The notes under the pieces: generated by a model
Told to the model about the DNA's origin: nothing
The model's database searches: none
The model's input: only the letters and a program-made list of their open reading frames with translations
Position numbers and translations under genes: made by a program
Origin: Brachyspira murdochii DSM 12563
GTDB taxonomy: Bacteria; Spirochaetota; Brachyspiria; Brachyspirales; Brachyspiraceae
Assembly (NCBI RefSeq): GCF_000092845.1
Contig: NC_014150.1
Coordinates: 2,948,704-3,012,703 of the forward strand
Direction of reading: 5' to 3'
DNA length: 64,000 nt
Shown here: one piece after another, positions 46,730 through 55,206 of the stretch
Numbering within the stretch: position 1 is the stretch's first letter
Layout of the letters: the number at the start of each line of letters is the position of its first letter

Positions 46730-47845
46730 ATGAGTAAAATTTTTGATGATGCAATTGAATTTGCAAAAAAATATGTTGCACCTTATACGGAAGATGTAGA
46801 CAAAAATGCAAGATTTCCAAAAGAAGCTTATAATGAGCTTAGAAAACAAGGTTATATGGGGCTAGTCGTTCCTAAAGAATATGGTGGAATGGGAGGTGGA
46901 GCCAGAGAACATGCAGAAGTTGTTCATGCTTTAGCTAATTATTGTGCTACTACAGCTTTGTGTTATATGATGCATAATGTTGCAACTTTATCTATAGTGT
47001 TTTTTGGAAGTGATGAGCAAAAAAAAGAGTTTTTACCAAAAATAGCTAAAGGTGAAATAGCACTTGCTTTGGCTTATAGTGAAAGCGGAAGCGGTACGCA
47101 TTTTGGAAGTCCTGATATGACAGAAACTAAATCAGGCGATAAAATCATACTTAAAGGAAGAAAAAGTTTTGTAACTAGTGCTTTATTTGCTGATTATTAT
47201 TTAACTCTCACAAACTCCTGTGAAAATAAAGGTACTTTAAATAACTGGTTAGTTAATCACAAATTAAATGGAATGGTTCATGAGGAAAATAAATGGGATG
47301 GTTTAGGTATGAGAGGAAATGCTTCTATGCCTGTTTGTTATAATGATGTAGAACTTGATACATTCTACAGAGTTGGAAAAGAAGGGGACGGCGGAAATCA
47401 AGCTATGAGTATTACTGCATATTTTGTATTTGGTCTTGGTGCTGTTTATAGCGGACTTGCTAGGAATGCTTATAATTGTATATTGGATTATACAAAGAAT
47501 AGAAAATATACTGATGGAAAATCTTTATCTGATATAGAAATGGTTAGAGTTAATTTAGCTGAAATATATACTAGAATGCAGTCAGCTGTTGACTTTACAT
47601 TTGCTGCTGCTAATGCAGTTGAAAATAAAGAAGCTGATGCTACTTTAAAAGTATTTGGATGCCGAATTAATTCTATTGAGGCTGCTGCTTACTGCTGTCA
47701 AAAAGCTATGAAATTAGGCGGCGGAAATGCCTATGCTAAAAGACTTCCTCTAGAAAGATATATGAGAGATGCTTTGGCTGCTCCTGTTATGGCACCTGGT
47801 ATTGATGTATTAAAAACTTGGCTAGGTGATGCTATAGTATTATAA
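46730..47845 (+). CDS. Acyl-CoA dehydrogenase-like flavoprotein
   Basis: This 371-residue protein has the acyl-CoA dehydrogenase fold: an N-terminal helical domain with LVVPKEYGGMGGG, a middle beta domain with ALAYSESGSGTHFGS, and a C-terminal helical domain. The C-terminal segment (RYMRDALAAPVMAPGIDVLKTW) lacks the glutamate of the usual E-G-T catalytic motif, and no Glu replaces it nearby. That suggests a flavin-dependent monooxygenase or oxidoreductase rather than a fatty-acyl-CoA dehydrogenase. No electron-transfer flavoprotein genes are adjacent. GGAG lies 9 bases before the ATG. It is the middle gene of a three-gene operon. Confidence 0.8.
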   Translation: MSKIFDDAIEFAKKYVAPYTEDVDKNARFPKEAYNELRKQGYMGLVVPKEYGGMGGGAREHAEVVHALANYCATTALCYMMHNVATLSIVFFGSDEQKKEFLPKIAKGEIALALAYSESGSGTHFGSPDMTETKSGDKIILKGRKSFVTSALFADYYLTLTNSCENKGTLNNWLVNHKLNGMVHEENKWDGLGMRGNASMPVCYNDVELDTFYRVGKEGDGGNQAMSITAYFVFGLGAVYSGLARNAYNCILDYTKNRKYTDGKSLSDIEMVRVNLAEIYTRMQSAVDFTFAAANAVENKEADATLKVFGCRINSIEAAAYCCQKAMKLGGGNAYAKRLPLERYMRDALAAPVMAPGIDVLKTWLGDAIVL

Positions 47846-47886
47846 AATAAAATTAAGAAAATATTATTTGTATTTAAGGAGATAAA

Positions 47887-48741
47887 ATGAAAACATTATT
47901 ACTTGGTGCTGTTGCTTATGATCCTAAGGTTGTAGGAGTATGGGATATAATAAGAGATTATAGTAATGAATACGGATTAAAACTTGATTATGTTTTATTT
48001 TCAAATTATGAGAGACAAGTTGATTCTTTATTAAAAGGTCATATAGATATAGCTTGGAATACAAATGTAGCTTGGATTCAAACTTTATATGCTACTAATG
48101 ATAAAGCCAGAGCTTTAGCTATGAGAGATACAGATACTAATTTTACAAGTAAATTTATTGTGAAAAAAGACAGTACAATAAAAAAATTGGAAGATTTAAA
48201 AGGTAAAAAATTCGGAGTTGGAAGTTATGACTCTTCTCAGGCAGCTATATTACCTATACAATATATAAAAGAAGCTGGTTTGCAAATAAAAGAAATAGAT
48301 CTTAATGCTGATACAGATCCGAATTGTGTTAATATAGTACGATACAATACAGATTTGGGAAAACATGGCGATACAGGTAAAAGTGAATGGCATGTATTAG
48401 ATGATATAAAAAGCGGAGCATTAGATGCTGGAAGTATAGGTTCTACTACTTGGATACGTATACTTGAAGAAGGATTATATCCAGATGGAGAACTAATATC
48501 TTTTTATACTGGTCCTGAATTTTGTCATTGTAATTTCTCAGTTATGCCTGATTTTGATAAAGAGGCAGGAGATGCATTTGTTAAAATGCTTACTTCCCAA
48601 AGCAAAGATGATCCTATAATTAAAAAGATGATGTCTATGGAAGGATTAAATAAATGGATTGCTGTAGGTGAAAAAGAGCTTAGAGGATATGATTCTTTAT
48701 ATAAAGCTATGAGAGAACAAAATTATTTTGGCAATAAATAA
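47887..48741 (+). CDS. PhnD-like substrate-binding-fold protein without signal peptide
   Basis: This 284-residue type II binding-protein fold of the PhnD/SsuA kind has ERQVDSLLKGHIDIAWNTN, KKLEDLKGKKFGVGSYDS and GALDAGSIGST. The N-terminus begins directly with the first beta strand (MKTLLLGAVAYDPKVVG) and has no signal peptide or lipobox. It is therefore predicted to be cytoplasmic. Its partners are a di-iron protein and a flavoprotein, not an ABC permease, so a sensor, carrier or enzyme role (as in the THI5/NMT1 family) is possible. AAGGAG precedes the ATG, and a terminator follows. Confidence 0.7.
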   Translation: MKTLLLGAVAYDPKVVGVWDIIRDYSNEYGLKLDYVLFSNYERQVDSLLKGHIDIAWNTNVAWIQTLYATNDKARALAMRDTDTNFTSKFIVKKDSTIKKLEDLKGKKFGVGSYDSSQAAILPIQYIKEAGLQIKEIDLNADTDPNCVNIVRYNTDLGKHGDTGKSEWHVLDDIKSGALDAGSIGSTTWIRILEEGLYPDGELISFYTGPEFCHCNFSVMPDFDKEAGDAFVKMLTSQSKDDPIIKKMMSMEGLNKWIAVGEKELRGYDSLYKAMREQNYFGNK

Positions 48742-48768
48742 AAATAAATATTTATCATAATGTTATCT

Positions 48769-48801
48769 GGGGCTTTATATTTTCATATAAAGTCCTTTTT
48801 G
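48769..48801 (+). terminator. Terminator of the three-gene operon
   Basis: GGGCTTTATAT pairs with ATATAAAGTCC (one G-T) around a 4-base loop, followed by five T. Confidence 0.85.
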
Positions 48802-48824
48802 TTTGTTATTTTATATTAAAATAA

Positions 48825-48861
48825 AAAGCATAAGTATTAAATTAATAATAACTTATGCTTT
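48825..48861. terminator. Terminator of the purine-operon permease gene
   Basis: AAAGCATAAGT/ACTTATGCTTT form a perfect 11-bp stem with a 15-base loop and T-rich flanks on both strands. It lies 30 bases beyond the permease stop on the reverse strand. Confidence 0.7.
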
Positions 48862-48890
48862 ATTTTTATTATGATTATATCTTTATAATT

Positions 48891-50273
48891 TTATTTTTTA
48901 GCTTCTTCTTTAGGAAGAACAACATTAAGTATAATAGCAACACAAGTAGCTATAACAACAGGGCTGCTTCCAAATACAGTTTTAGCCCAAGCAGGGAAAG
49001 TATCTAAAGCACCGCCAACTTGAACAGTACCCATACCTAAAGCAACAGCAAGACCAACTATTAAAGTATTTCTAGGTCCCATATTTTCAGTGAATACCAA
49101 TTTTATACCAGTCATAGCAATAGAAGCAAATACCATAATAGTAGCCCCTCCAAGCACACATGAAGGTATAGTAGTAAGTAAAGCAGAAAATTTAGGGAAT
49201 AATCCTGCAACTAATATGATAATAGCAGCAATTAAAAATACTATTCTATTGATAACTTTAGTAGTAGCAACTATACCAACGTTCTGACTGTAAGTAGCAG
49301 TAGGCAGACATCCGAACATAGAAGATAATATATTAGTAAGACCGTAAGCTGTGATGCCGCATTTTAATTCTTTATCGCTAGGCATTCTTCCCATACCTCC
49401 TGAAGTAGTAGCTGAGAAATCTCCTATAGCCTGAACAGAGTTTACAGCAAATAAAAGAGCTATAGCAATACAAGCAGAAGGATCAAACTCTATACCGAAA
49501 GGAAGTAGTTTCGGAGCTTGGAAAATACCGGCATTAGCAACACTAGTAAAATTAATCATTCCAAAGAAAAAAGCAGCTATATATCCTACTATTAATCCCA
49601 TAAGTATAGAAGCTAGTTTTAAAAACCCTTTAGTAAACTGATTGAATATAATAACAGCAATAAGAGTGATAAAAGCAACAGCCCAATACTGCCAAGAACC
49701 AAAAGGAACAACCTCTCCATTTATACTATATAATGTGCTTCCTCCAGCCATATATCTTACAGCAGTAGGATATAAAGAAAGACCAACGGTAAATACAACA
49801 GTACCAGCTATTAGAGGAGGAAATAACTTTCTTATTTTTTCAACAGCAAACCCGAATATAATGGCTACTATACCGCCTATTACCTGAGCACCAAATATAA
49901 TAGCAAGGCCTTGAGCTCCAAGACCTGTACCTTCAGGACCTCTTGCTATAGACTGCATAGTAGATACATATGCAAAACTAACACCAATAATCATTGGAAG
50001 TCTTGCCCCTATATGATAATTTTTAGTGATAGGTATTGGGAAAACCATTATTATTGTAGAAATAGCAGCAAATACTAAAGATGACTGAACTAAGAGTATT
50101 TGTTCCGGACTTCCGCTTTTAAGACCTGCTGCAGATGATACTATAAGTGCAGGTGTTACACAGCCTACAATCATAGCAACTACATGCTGAATAGCTAGCG
50201 GAAAAGCCTGCGACATCTTTGGAACGGCTTCGTATTCAAACAAAGCGTTTTGAGTTTTTTCATTTGTACTCAT
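48891..50273 (-). CDS. NCS2-family purine permease (xanthine/urate-type)
   Basis: This 460-residue, multi-helix membrane protein of the nucleobase-cation symporter-2 family has QHVVAMIVGCVTPALIV near residues 29-45. The NAT signature is QNVGIVATTK (330-339), intact, and the substrate-binding region is QAIGDFSATTSGGMGR. The family imports xanthine, urate or uracil with a proton or sodium ion. It is the last gene of the reverse purine operon and follows the xanthine dehydrogenase genes. The context favours a purine such as xanthine or uric acid over uracil. Confidence 0.92.
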   Translation of the reverse strand: MSTNEKTQNALFEYEAVPKMSQAFPLAIQHVVAMIVGCVTPALIVSSAAGLKSGSPEQILLVQSSLVFAAISTIIMVFPIPITKNYHIGARLPMIIGVSFAYVSTMQSIARGPEGTGLGAQGLAIIFGAQVIGGIVAIIFGFAVEKIRKLFPPLIAGTVVFTVGLSLYPTAVRYMAGGSTLYSINGEVVPFGSWQYWAVAFITLIAVIIFNQFTKGFLKLASILMGLIVGYIAAFFFGMINFTSVANAGIFQAPKLLPFGIEFDPSACIAIALLFAVNSVQAIGDFSATTSGGMGRMPSDKELKCGITAYGLTNILSSMFGCLPTATYSQNVGIVATTKVINRIVFLIAAIIILVAGLFPKFSALLTTIPSCVLGGATIMVFASIAMTGIKLVFTENMGPRNTLIVGLAVALGMGTVQVGGALDTFPAWAKTVFGSSPVVIATCVAIILNVVLPKEEAKK

Positions 50274-50316
50274 ATTTCTTCTCCATTCATTAAATTGTTT
50301 TATTTAAATTAATAAA

Positions 50317-51168
50317 CTATTTTGTACAGATATGCTCTATAAAATATTTTATTAAATTTAAAGCACATTTTTTCCTATACAGAGTGGTTGACCTTGCACT
50401 GTCTCTAGGTTTCATAATATTAGAATATGCTTCCTGTATAAGATTAATGCTGTTTTGCCATTCAAGAGTATTTGAAGTTATAAATTTTTCTTCTATAGCT
50501 TCATCTCTTGTTATAGTAGTTCCTAATGTACAGAAACTTATTTTAAATCTGTATTTATTATTTTCTTTAAGAGCTAAAGCACATATTGCTAGTTTTGATA
50601 ATGCATTAGCTTTTCTAGTACCTATTTTTTTGTAGAAAGAATATTTATAATCTTTTTTTGGTATTATTATATGGGTGAGTATTTCATCATCTTTAATAGT
50701 AGTTTTTCCTATTCCGGTAATAAAATCTTTAATTTTTATATCCCTCTCTGAACCTTTAGTTTTTAATCTTAAAATACTGTCCATTGCATACAATGCTGGA
50801 AGGCTGTCAGCTGAAGGCGAAGCATTGCAGATATTTCCGCCGATAGTGGCTATATTTCTAATAGGAGGACCTGCTATACCGGATGCACTTTCTTTTAATA
50901 CTTGAGGAATTAAAGGAGATTTAATAATTTCATCAAAAGTGGTTAATGCTCCTATGATTATATTATTTTCATCTTCTTTTATACCTTTTAATTCATCTAA
51001 ATAATTTATAAATAATACAGGTCTGTCAAATTTAGCTATTAAATTACTTCCTCTCAAATGCTCAACCATCAAATCAGTACCGCCTGCAAATATTATAGGA
51101 TTATATTTAGCTTTTAATTCTAAAGCTTCATTTATATTTTTTGCTTTTAAAGTTTTCTCTACTGCCAT
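50317..51168 (-). CDS. xdhB: Xanthine dehydrogenase FAD-binding subunit
   Basis: This 283-residue protein has the FAD-binding PIIFAGGTDLMVE (24-36), ASGIAGPPIRNIATIGGNI, NASPSADSLPALYA, and a C-terminal CO-dehydrogenase-flavoprotein domain. It passes electrons from the iron-sulfur subunit to NAD or another acceptor. Its start overlaps the upstream iron-sulfur subunit gene by 10 bases. The gene names xdhA/B/C are used here for the Mo/FAD/2Fe-2S subunits. Confidence 0.92.
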   Translation of the reverse strand: MAVEKTLKAKNINEALELKAKYNPIIFAGGTDLMVEHLRGSNLIAKFDRPVLFINYLDELKGIKEDENNIIIGALTTFDEIIKSPLIPQVLKESASGIAGPPIRNIATIGGNICNASPSADSLPALYAMDSILRLKTKGSERDIKIKDFITGIGKTTIKDDEILTHIIIPKKDYKYSFYKKIGTRKANALSKLAICALALKENNKYRFKISFCTLGTTITRDEAIEEKFITSNTLEWQNSINLIQEAYSNIMKPRDSARSTTLYRKKCALNLIKYFIEHICTK

Positions 51169-51647
51169 AGGTTTTTACCCTCCTTAGAAGCTATATCAGA
51201 AGCTCTTAATACAGCATTAACTATATGGTCATACCCAGTGCATCTGCATAGATTACCTGATAAACCTTTTCTTATATCATCTTCAGTAGGTTTTCCTTTA
51301 GTACTGCTTAATACTGCCTCAGAAGACATCACCATACCCGGCGTACAAAAACCGCATTGCACAGCACCCTCATCTAAAAAAGCCTGAACTACAATTTTTC
51401 CTTTTTCTGTTTTTGTATACCCTTCTATAGTAATTATTTCTTTGCCTTCACATAATGCTATAGGTATAAGACAAGAGTTCACTACTTTTTTATCTAAAAA
51501 TACGGCACAAGCACCGCATTCTCCTTCTCCGCATCCTTCTTTAGTACCAGTGAGTTTTAATTCATCGCGTAAGAAATCTATTAACCTAGTTAAAGGATTT
51601 AGTTCTGTAGTAATTTTTTCCCCATTAACGGTAAAGTTTATAGCCAT
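51159..51647 (-). CDS. xdhC: Xanthine dehydrogenase 2Fe-2S subunit
   Basis: This 162-residue protein has two 2Fe-2S clusters. The plant-ferredoxin type uses C39, C44, C47 and C59. The helical type uses C98, C101, C134 and C136 (CGFC and CRC). All ligands are present. It relays electrons from the molybdenum site to FAD. Its ATG shares one base with the stop of the molybdenum subunit gene (TAATG), indicating coupled translation. Confidence 0.95.
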   Translation of the reverse strand: MAINFTVNGEKITTELNPLTRLIDFLRDELKLTGTKEGCGEGECGACAVFLDKKVVNSCLIPIALCEGKEIITIEGYTKTEKGKIVVQAFLDEGAVQCGFCTPGMVMSSEAVLSSTKGKPTEDDIRKGLSGNLCRCTGYDHIVNAVLRASDIASKEGKNLWQ

Positions 51648-53782
51648 TATAATACCTCCGCAATATTTTCAGGCAGTATAGGAATACTTGTGAAATGATA
51701 ATTCAAAGCATTTTCCATAGCTGAAGCATAAGCACTAGCAGCTCCGTCAAATGTTATCTCTCCGACACCCTTAGCACCTAAAGGTCCGTATTCATAAGGC
51801 TCACACATAATGCAGGTCTTTATTTCCGGCAAATCCAAAGAAGTAGGTATCATGTAATCAGACATTTTTACCTGAAGGAATCTTCCATTTTTATTTACTA
51901 TTTTCTCCAAAGCTCCCCAGCCCAATGCTTGAGCAACTCCGCCCTTAATTTGTCCTTCAACTATTTTTTCATCTATAGGATATCCGCAGTCAAATACAGC
52001 CCAAACGCCTACAATTTTTACTTCTAATGTAACCTTGTCAATTTCAACTTCCACAACATTAATTCCAAGTCCGTAGCTAGGATAGGCATCTCCTCTTAAA
52101 GCAGAAGTATCCCAATCTATTAAATGTGTAGGGTGTTTATAGTCTTCTATTATTTCTATTTCTTCAGATTCATTCCATCTTTGTTTTAACTTTTTAGAAG
52201 CCTCTTGTATTAGATATCCCACTATCATAACAGATCGTGAAGCTACAGTTGGACCAGTATTTGGAACAATTTCTGTATCGTATTCGGCTATTTCAATATT
52301 TTCTAATGGAATGCCCAAATTGTATGCAGCTATTTTTTTGAATGTGGTATGAAGTCCTTGTCCTATTTCTGTATTTGAAGTGAGTATAATTACTTTATTT
52401 CCTTTTTTTCTTAATTTTAATTTAGCTTTTATTATATCTCTTTCGCCGCTTCCAGTAAATGCACATCCATGAAGAAAGCATGATATTCCTATTCCTTTAT
52501 ACATAGTGTTTTTGTATTCTTTTGCTTTTCTTTCATAGTCTGATTCTTTTAAAGCCCATTCAAGCATTTGAGGAAGTATTATATTATCATGAAACATACC
52601 GCCTGTTATTGTAGGATCATTTTTTTTGACAAAATATTTTCTTTTTAACTCTATAGGATCAACGCCTATTTTTTGTGCTATATTATCCATAGTTCTCTCT
52701 ATAGCAAATATAGCCTGAGGTCCGCCGAATCCTCTGAATGCACAGCTAGGCACATTATTAGTAGCATATAATCTTCCTAAAACTCTTACATTAGGAAAAT
52801 TATATACATTAGCCGCAGTGTATGTACATCTTTGCATAATAACTCTTGAGCTAGCTTCATAAGCACCTGCATCCATATCGGATACTATATCAATAGCAAT
52901 GATATTATTATTTTCATCAAGAGCTGCTTTTGTTGTTATTTGTGCGGGCTGTCTTTTTACACTGTAAGCCATATCAAATTGTCTGTCTAATATGAGTTTT
53001 ACAGTTTTTTTTACTTTATATGCGGCAACAGCAACTGCAGCAGCCAATATATCAGGGTAATGCTCTTTTCCTCCAAATCCTCCGCCTATAGGTGGAGCTA
53101 TTATTCTTAACTCATCATCTTCAACCCCAAGTACTGGAGCGGCTGCTTTACGTACATAATACGGGCATTGAGTAGAAGAGTAAATTAATACTTTTCCATT
53201 TTCCCATATACCAACGGCACCATTAACTTCCATATACAAATGTTCCTGATATGGAGTATAATATGTTTCTTCTATAATGGTTTTTGCTTTTTTGAATGCA
53301 TTATCCACATCGCCATATCCAGCTTTAAATGATACAAATATATTATCATCTCCTACTATAGCACCGCCCAATAATTTTTTGGAATCATCTATAGTAAGAG
53401 ATGCCTCTAAATCTTCGTACTCTATTACAATTTTTTCTGCTATATCATAAACTATATTTTTATCAGGCCCAACTACAAGAAGTATAGTCTCTCCGATATA
53501 TCTTACAGTATCTTCAGCAAAAGGCGGCCAGTCGGATACAACCATAGCAGTCATATTTTTACCCGGAACATCTCTGTAATCAACAGTAAAATATCCGTCT
53601 GGAAGTTCTGGGATATTTATTTTTAATATTTTAGCTCTTGCTTTTGTAGAATATACTATTTTTGCATGAAGTATATCTTTGCCGAAATCTATATCATTTA
53701 AATACTTTGTTTTTCCTGTTATCTTATCTAAAGCATCTACTCTTGGTACAGAGTTTCTTAATTCTTTAATAAAAGTTTCCAT
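51647..53782 (-). CDS. xdhA: Xanthine dehydrogenase molybdenum-binding subunit
   Basis: This 711-residue protein has family blocks in order: VPRVDALDKITGKTKYL, IAPPIGGGFGGKEHYPD, CAFRGFGGPQA and, near the C-terminus, GPLGAKGVGEITFDGA with the likely catalytic Glu. It binds molybdopterin cytosine dinucleotide and hydroxylates purines, or reduces them in reverse. Neighbouring yqeC-mocA, ygeY, ssnA and ygfK are the usual partners of selenium-dependent molybdenum hydroxylases. A labile selenium ligand is therefore likely (inference). The length is slightly short of E. coli XdhA (752). Confidence 0.93.
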   Translation of the reverse strand: METFIKELRNSVPRVDALDKITGKTKYLNDIDFGKDILHAKIVYSTKARAKILKINIPELPDGYFTVDYRDVPGKNMTAMVVSDWPPFAEDTVRYIGETILLVVGPDKNIVYDIAEKIVIEYEDLEASLTIDDSKKLLGGAIVGDDNIFVSFKAGYGDVDNAFKKAKTIIEETYYTPYQEHLYMEVNGAVGIWENGKVLIYSSTQCPYYVRKAAAPVLGVEDDELRIIAPPIGGGFGGKEHYPDILAAAVAVAAYKVKKTVKLILDRQFDMAYSVKRQPAQITTKAALDENNNIIAIDIVSDMDAGAYEASSRVIMQRCTYTAANVYNFPNVRVLGRLYATNNVPSCAFRGFGGPQAIFAIERTMDNIAQKIGVDPIELKRKYFVKKNDPTITGGMFHDNIILPQMLEWALKESDYERKAKEYKNTMYKGIGISCFLHGCAFTGSGERDIIKAKLKLRKKGNKVIILTSNTEIGQGLHTTFKKIAAYNLGIPLENIEIAEYDTEIVPNTGPTVASRSVMIVGYLIQEASKKLKQRWNESEEIEIIEDYKHPTHLIDWDTSALRGDAYPSYGLGINVVEVEIDKVTLEVKIVGVWAVFDCGYPIDEKIVEGQIKGGVAQALGWGALEKIVNKNGRFLQVKMSDYMIPTSLDLPEIKTCIMCEPYEYGPLGAKGVGEITFDGAASAYASAMENALNYHFTSIPILPENIAEVL

Positions 53783-53823
53783 TTTTTATATATCCTTTTA
53801 TATACTTTAAACCTAAAAATCAA

Positions 53824-54789
53824 TTAAGCATTATAATCTTCCGGCTTATTACTTATTTTATCATAATAAAATATAAAATTTGATAGTATATATATAATGC
53901 ATGCTGCATACACAGTATTATAAAATATAAATTCTATAAATATATTCAAACTAGATACTGCATTTTGATGATTAGCAAGTCTAAGACCTAAAGCAAATGT
54001 TATTCCCATTACTATTATATTGCATTTGTTGAAAGCAGCTTTTGCTATTATTTTTATACCGTTAATTAATATCGTATCAAATAGGGTAATTATAGAACCT
54101 CTAGTTATAGGTGAAAATACAGCCCCCAATTTAGTGAAGAAACGGCATAGCATTAATACAAAAGCACCAGTTGCTATACAAAACTTATTAATAACTTTTA
54201 TCATAGATACTATTACAGCATTTGGTATGAAGGCAGTATTTTTAAGACAGTTAAAAAATACTGCTGTAGTAGAACCTAATGCATATTCTGTTATAGTTTC
54301 TGAAGTTTCTTTTTCTGCCGCCTTTATATCAAATCCTGATATAGTAATTTCAGAAGTATTTACTATACTCCATAAACCATAAGTTATGTAGATTAATATA
54401 GCATAAAAAGAAAATTCTAATTTTAAATTCATAGGTATAGGAAGTATAAACCATAACGTATCTGCTATAGCCTGAGTATTTACTATTTCCAAAAATGCGG
54501 AAGCTATATAGCCGATTATAAGAGCTGTCAATATGGCTGAGTTTTTAATAATTCCTTTTACAAATTTTTGAAGTATAATAGTGATAAATAAAGATAATAA
54601 TCCAAGAGCTAAACTTTTAGTAGAACCTACGGCAAAGTAATCAATACCTAAATCAAGTAAGATAACGCAAATAGTTACAAGAGTACAGCTAATAACAAAA
54701 GCCATTAAAAATTTGTGCATATATTTTTTGTATAAAAAAAACATAATGACTTCAGTTAAACTTCCAACCATAGCTCCTCCTAATATCAT
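53824..54789 (-). CDS. Second NCS2 permease, C-terminal part of a split gene
   Basis: This 321-residue segment of eight to ten hydrophobic helices aligns in layout with the NCS2 fold from helix 3 onward (MILGGAMVGSLTEVIMFF). The NAT signature is degenerate: where functional members have QNxG...T, this reads IPNAVIVSMIK. The TSEITISGFDIKAAEKETSE loop matches the family only loosely. It overlaps the N-terminal piece by 4 bases (ATGA) and has GGAGAA 8 bases before its ATG. That allows coupled translation, but the lost signature suggests decay. Either a two-piece protein or a pseudogene is possible. Confidence 0.6.
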   Translation of the reverse strand: MILGGAMVGSLTEVIMFFLYKKYMHKFLMAFVISCTLVTICVILLDLGIDYFAVGSTKSLALGLLSLFITIILQKFVKGIIKNSAILTALIIGYIASAFLEIVNTQAIADTLWFILPIPMNLKLEFSFYAILIYITYGLWSIVNTSEITISGFDIKAAEKETSETITEYALGSTTAVFFNCLKNTAFIPNAVIVSMIKVINKFCIATGAFVLMLCRFFTKLGAVFSPITRGSIITLFDTILINGIKIIAKAAFNKCNIIVMGITFALGLRLANHQNAVSSLNIFIEFIFYNTVYAACIIYILSNFIFYYDKISNKPEDYNA

Positions 54790-55127
54790 TTTATTTCTCC
54801 AATAGAAGCAGCAGTTTTTGCAGTAGGAATAAAATCAAAATAAGTACCCATAACTATAGGTAAGTTAGCTCTGATTTTCCTGCTTTTACCAAGTTTAATA
54901 TGGCAGAACTGTATAAATGTTATAAATACAGATACAAACATTGCATATTGTACTATTATAACAGTATCAGCCCATGATAAAGCAGATGCTCCTGCAATGA
55001 TTAATATAGAAGCTAGGTTAGAAGTAAATATTGCCATTACATACTGCATACCTGAAGCTACATTAGGACGACCTTCAAGCTGATATACCAAATCTGTATT
55101 AGATTTGTTTGTTTTATTAATATCCAT
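54786..55127 (-). CDS. Second NCS2 permease, N-terminal part of a split gene
   Basis: This 113-residue segment begins DINKTNKSNTDLVYQLEGRPN, the typical NCS2 N-terminus (LVYGLEDRP in relatives), followed by two helices and NLPIVMGTYFDFIPTA. It stops where relatives continue into helix 3, and the next frame picks up directly. The break could be one frameshift in an ancestral single gene. The segment lies between xdhA and carbamate kinase in the purine operon. Confidence 0.6.
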   Translation of the reverse strand: MDINKTNKSNTDLVYQLEGRPNVASGMQYVMAIFTSNLASILIIAGASALSWADTVIIVQYAMFVSVFITFIQFCHIKLGKSRKIRANLPIVMGTYFDFIPTAKTAASIGEIK

Positions 55128-55206
55128 AAAGATACGATCCTCCTTAAAATATTTTTATTATATTACTATAATTAATATATTCTAAGTTTTTTATTTATAA
55201 AAAATA

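Noticed and set aside
47887..48741. Phosphonate ABC transporter binding protein PhnD
   Set aside because: There is no signal peptide and no permease or ATPase; only the fold is shared.
50317..53782. Selenocysteine codons in the xanthine dehydrogenase genes
   Set aside because: The frames are uninterrupted with no internal TGA; selenium in these enzymes is a cofactor ligand, not selenocysteine.
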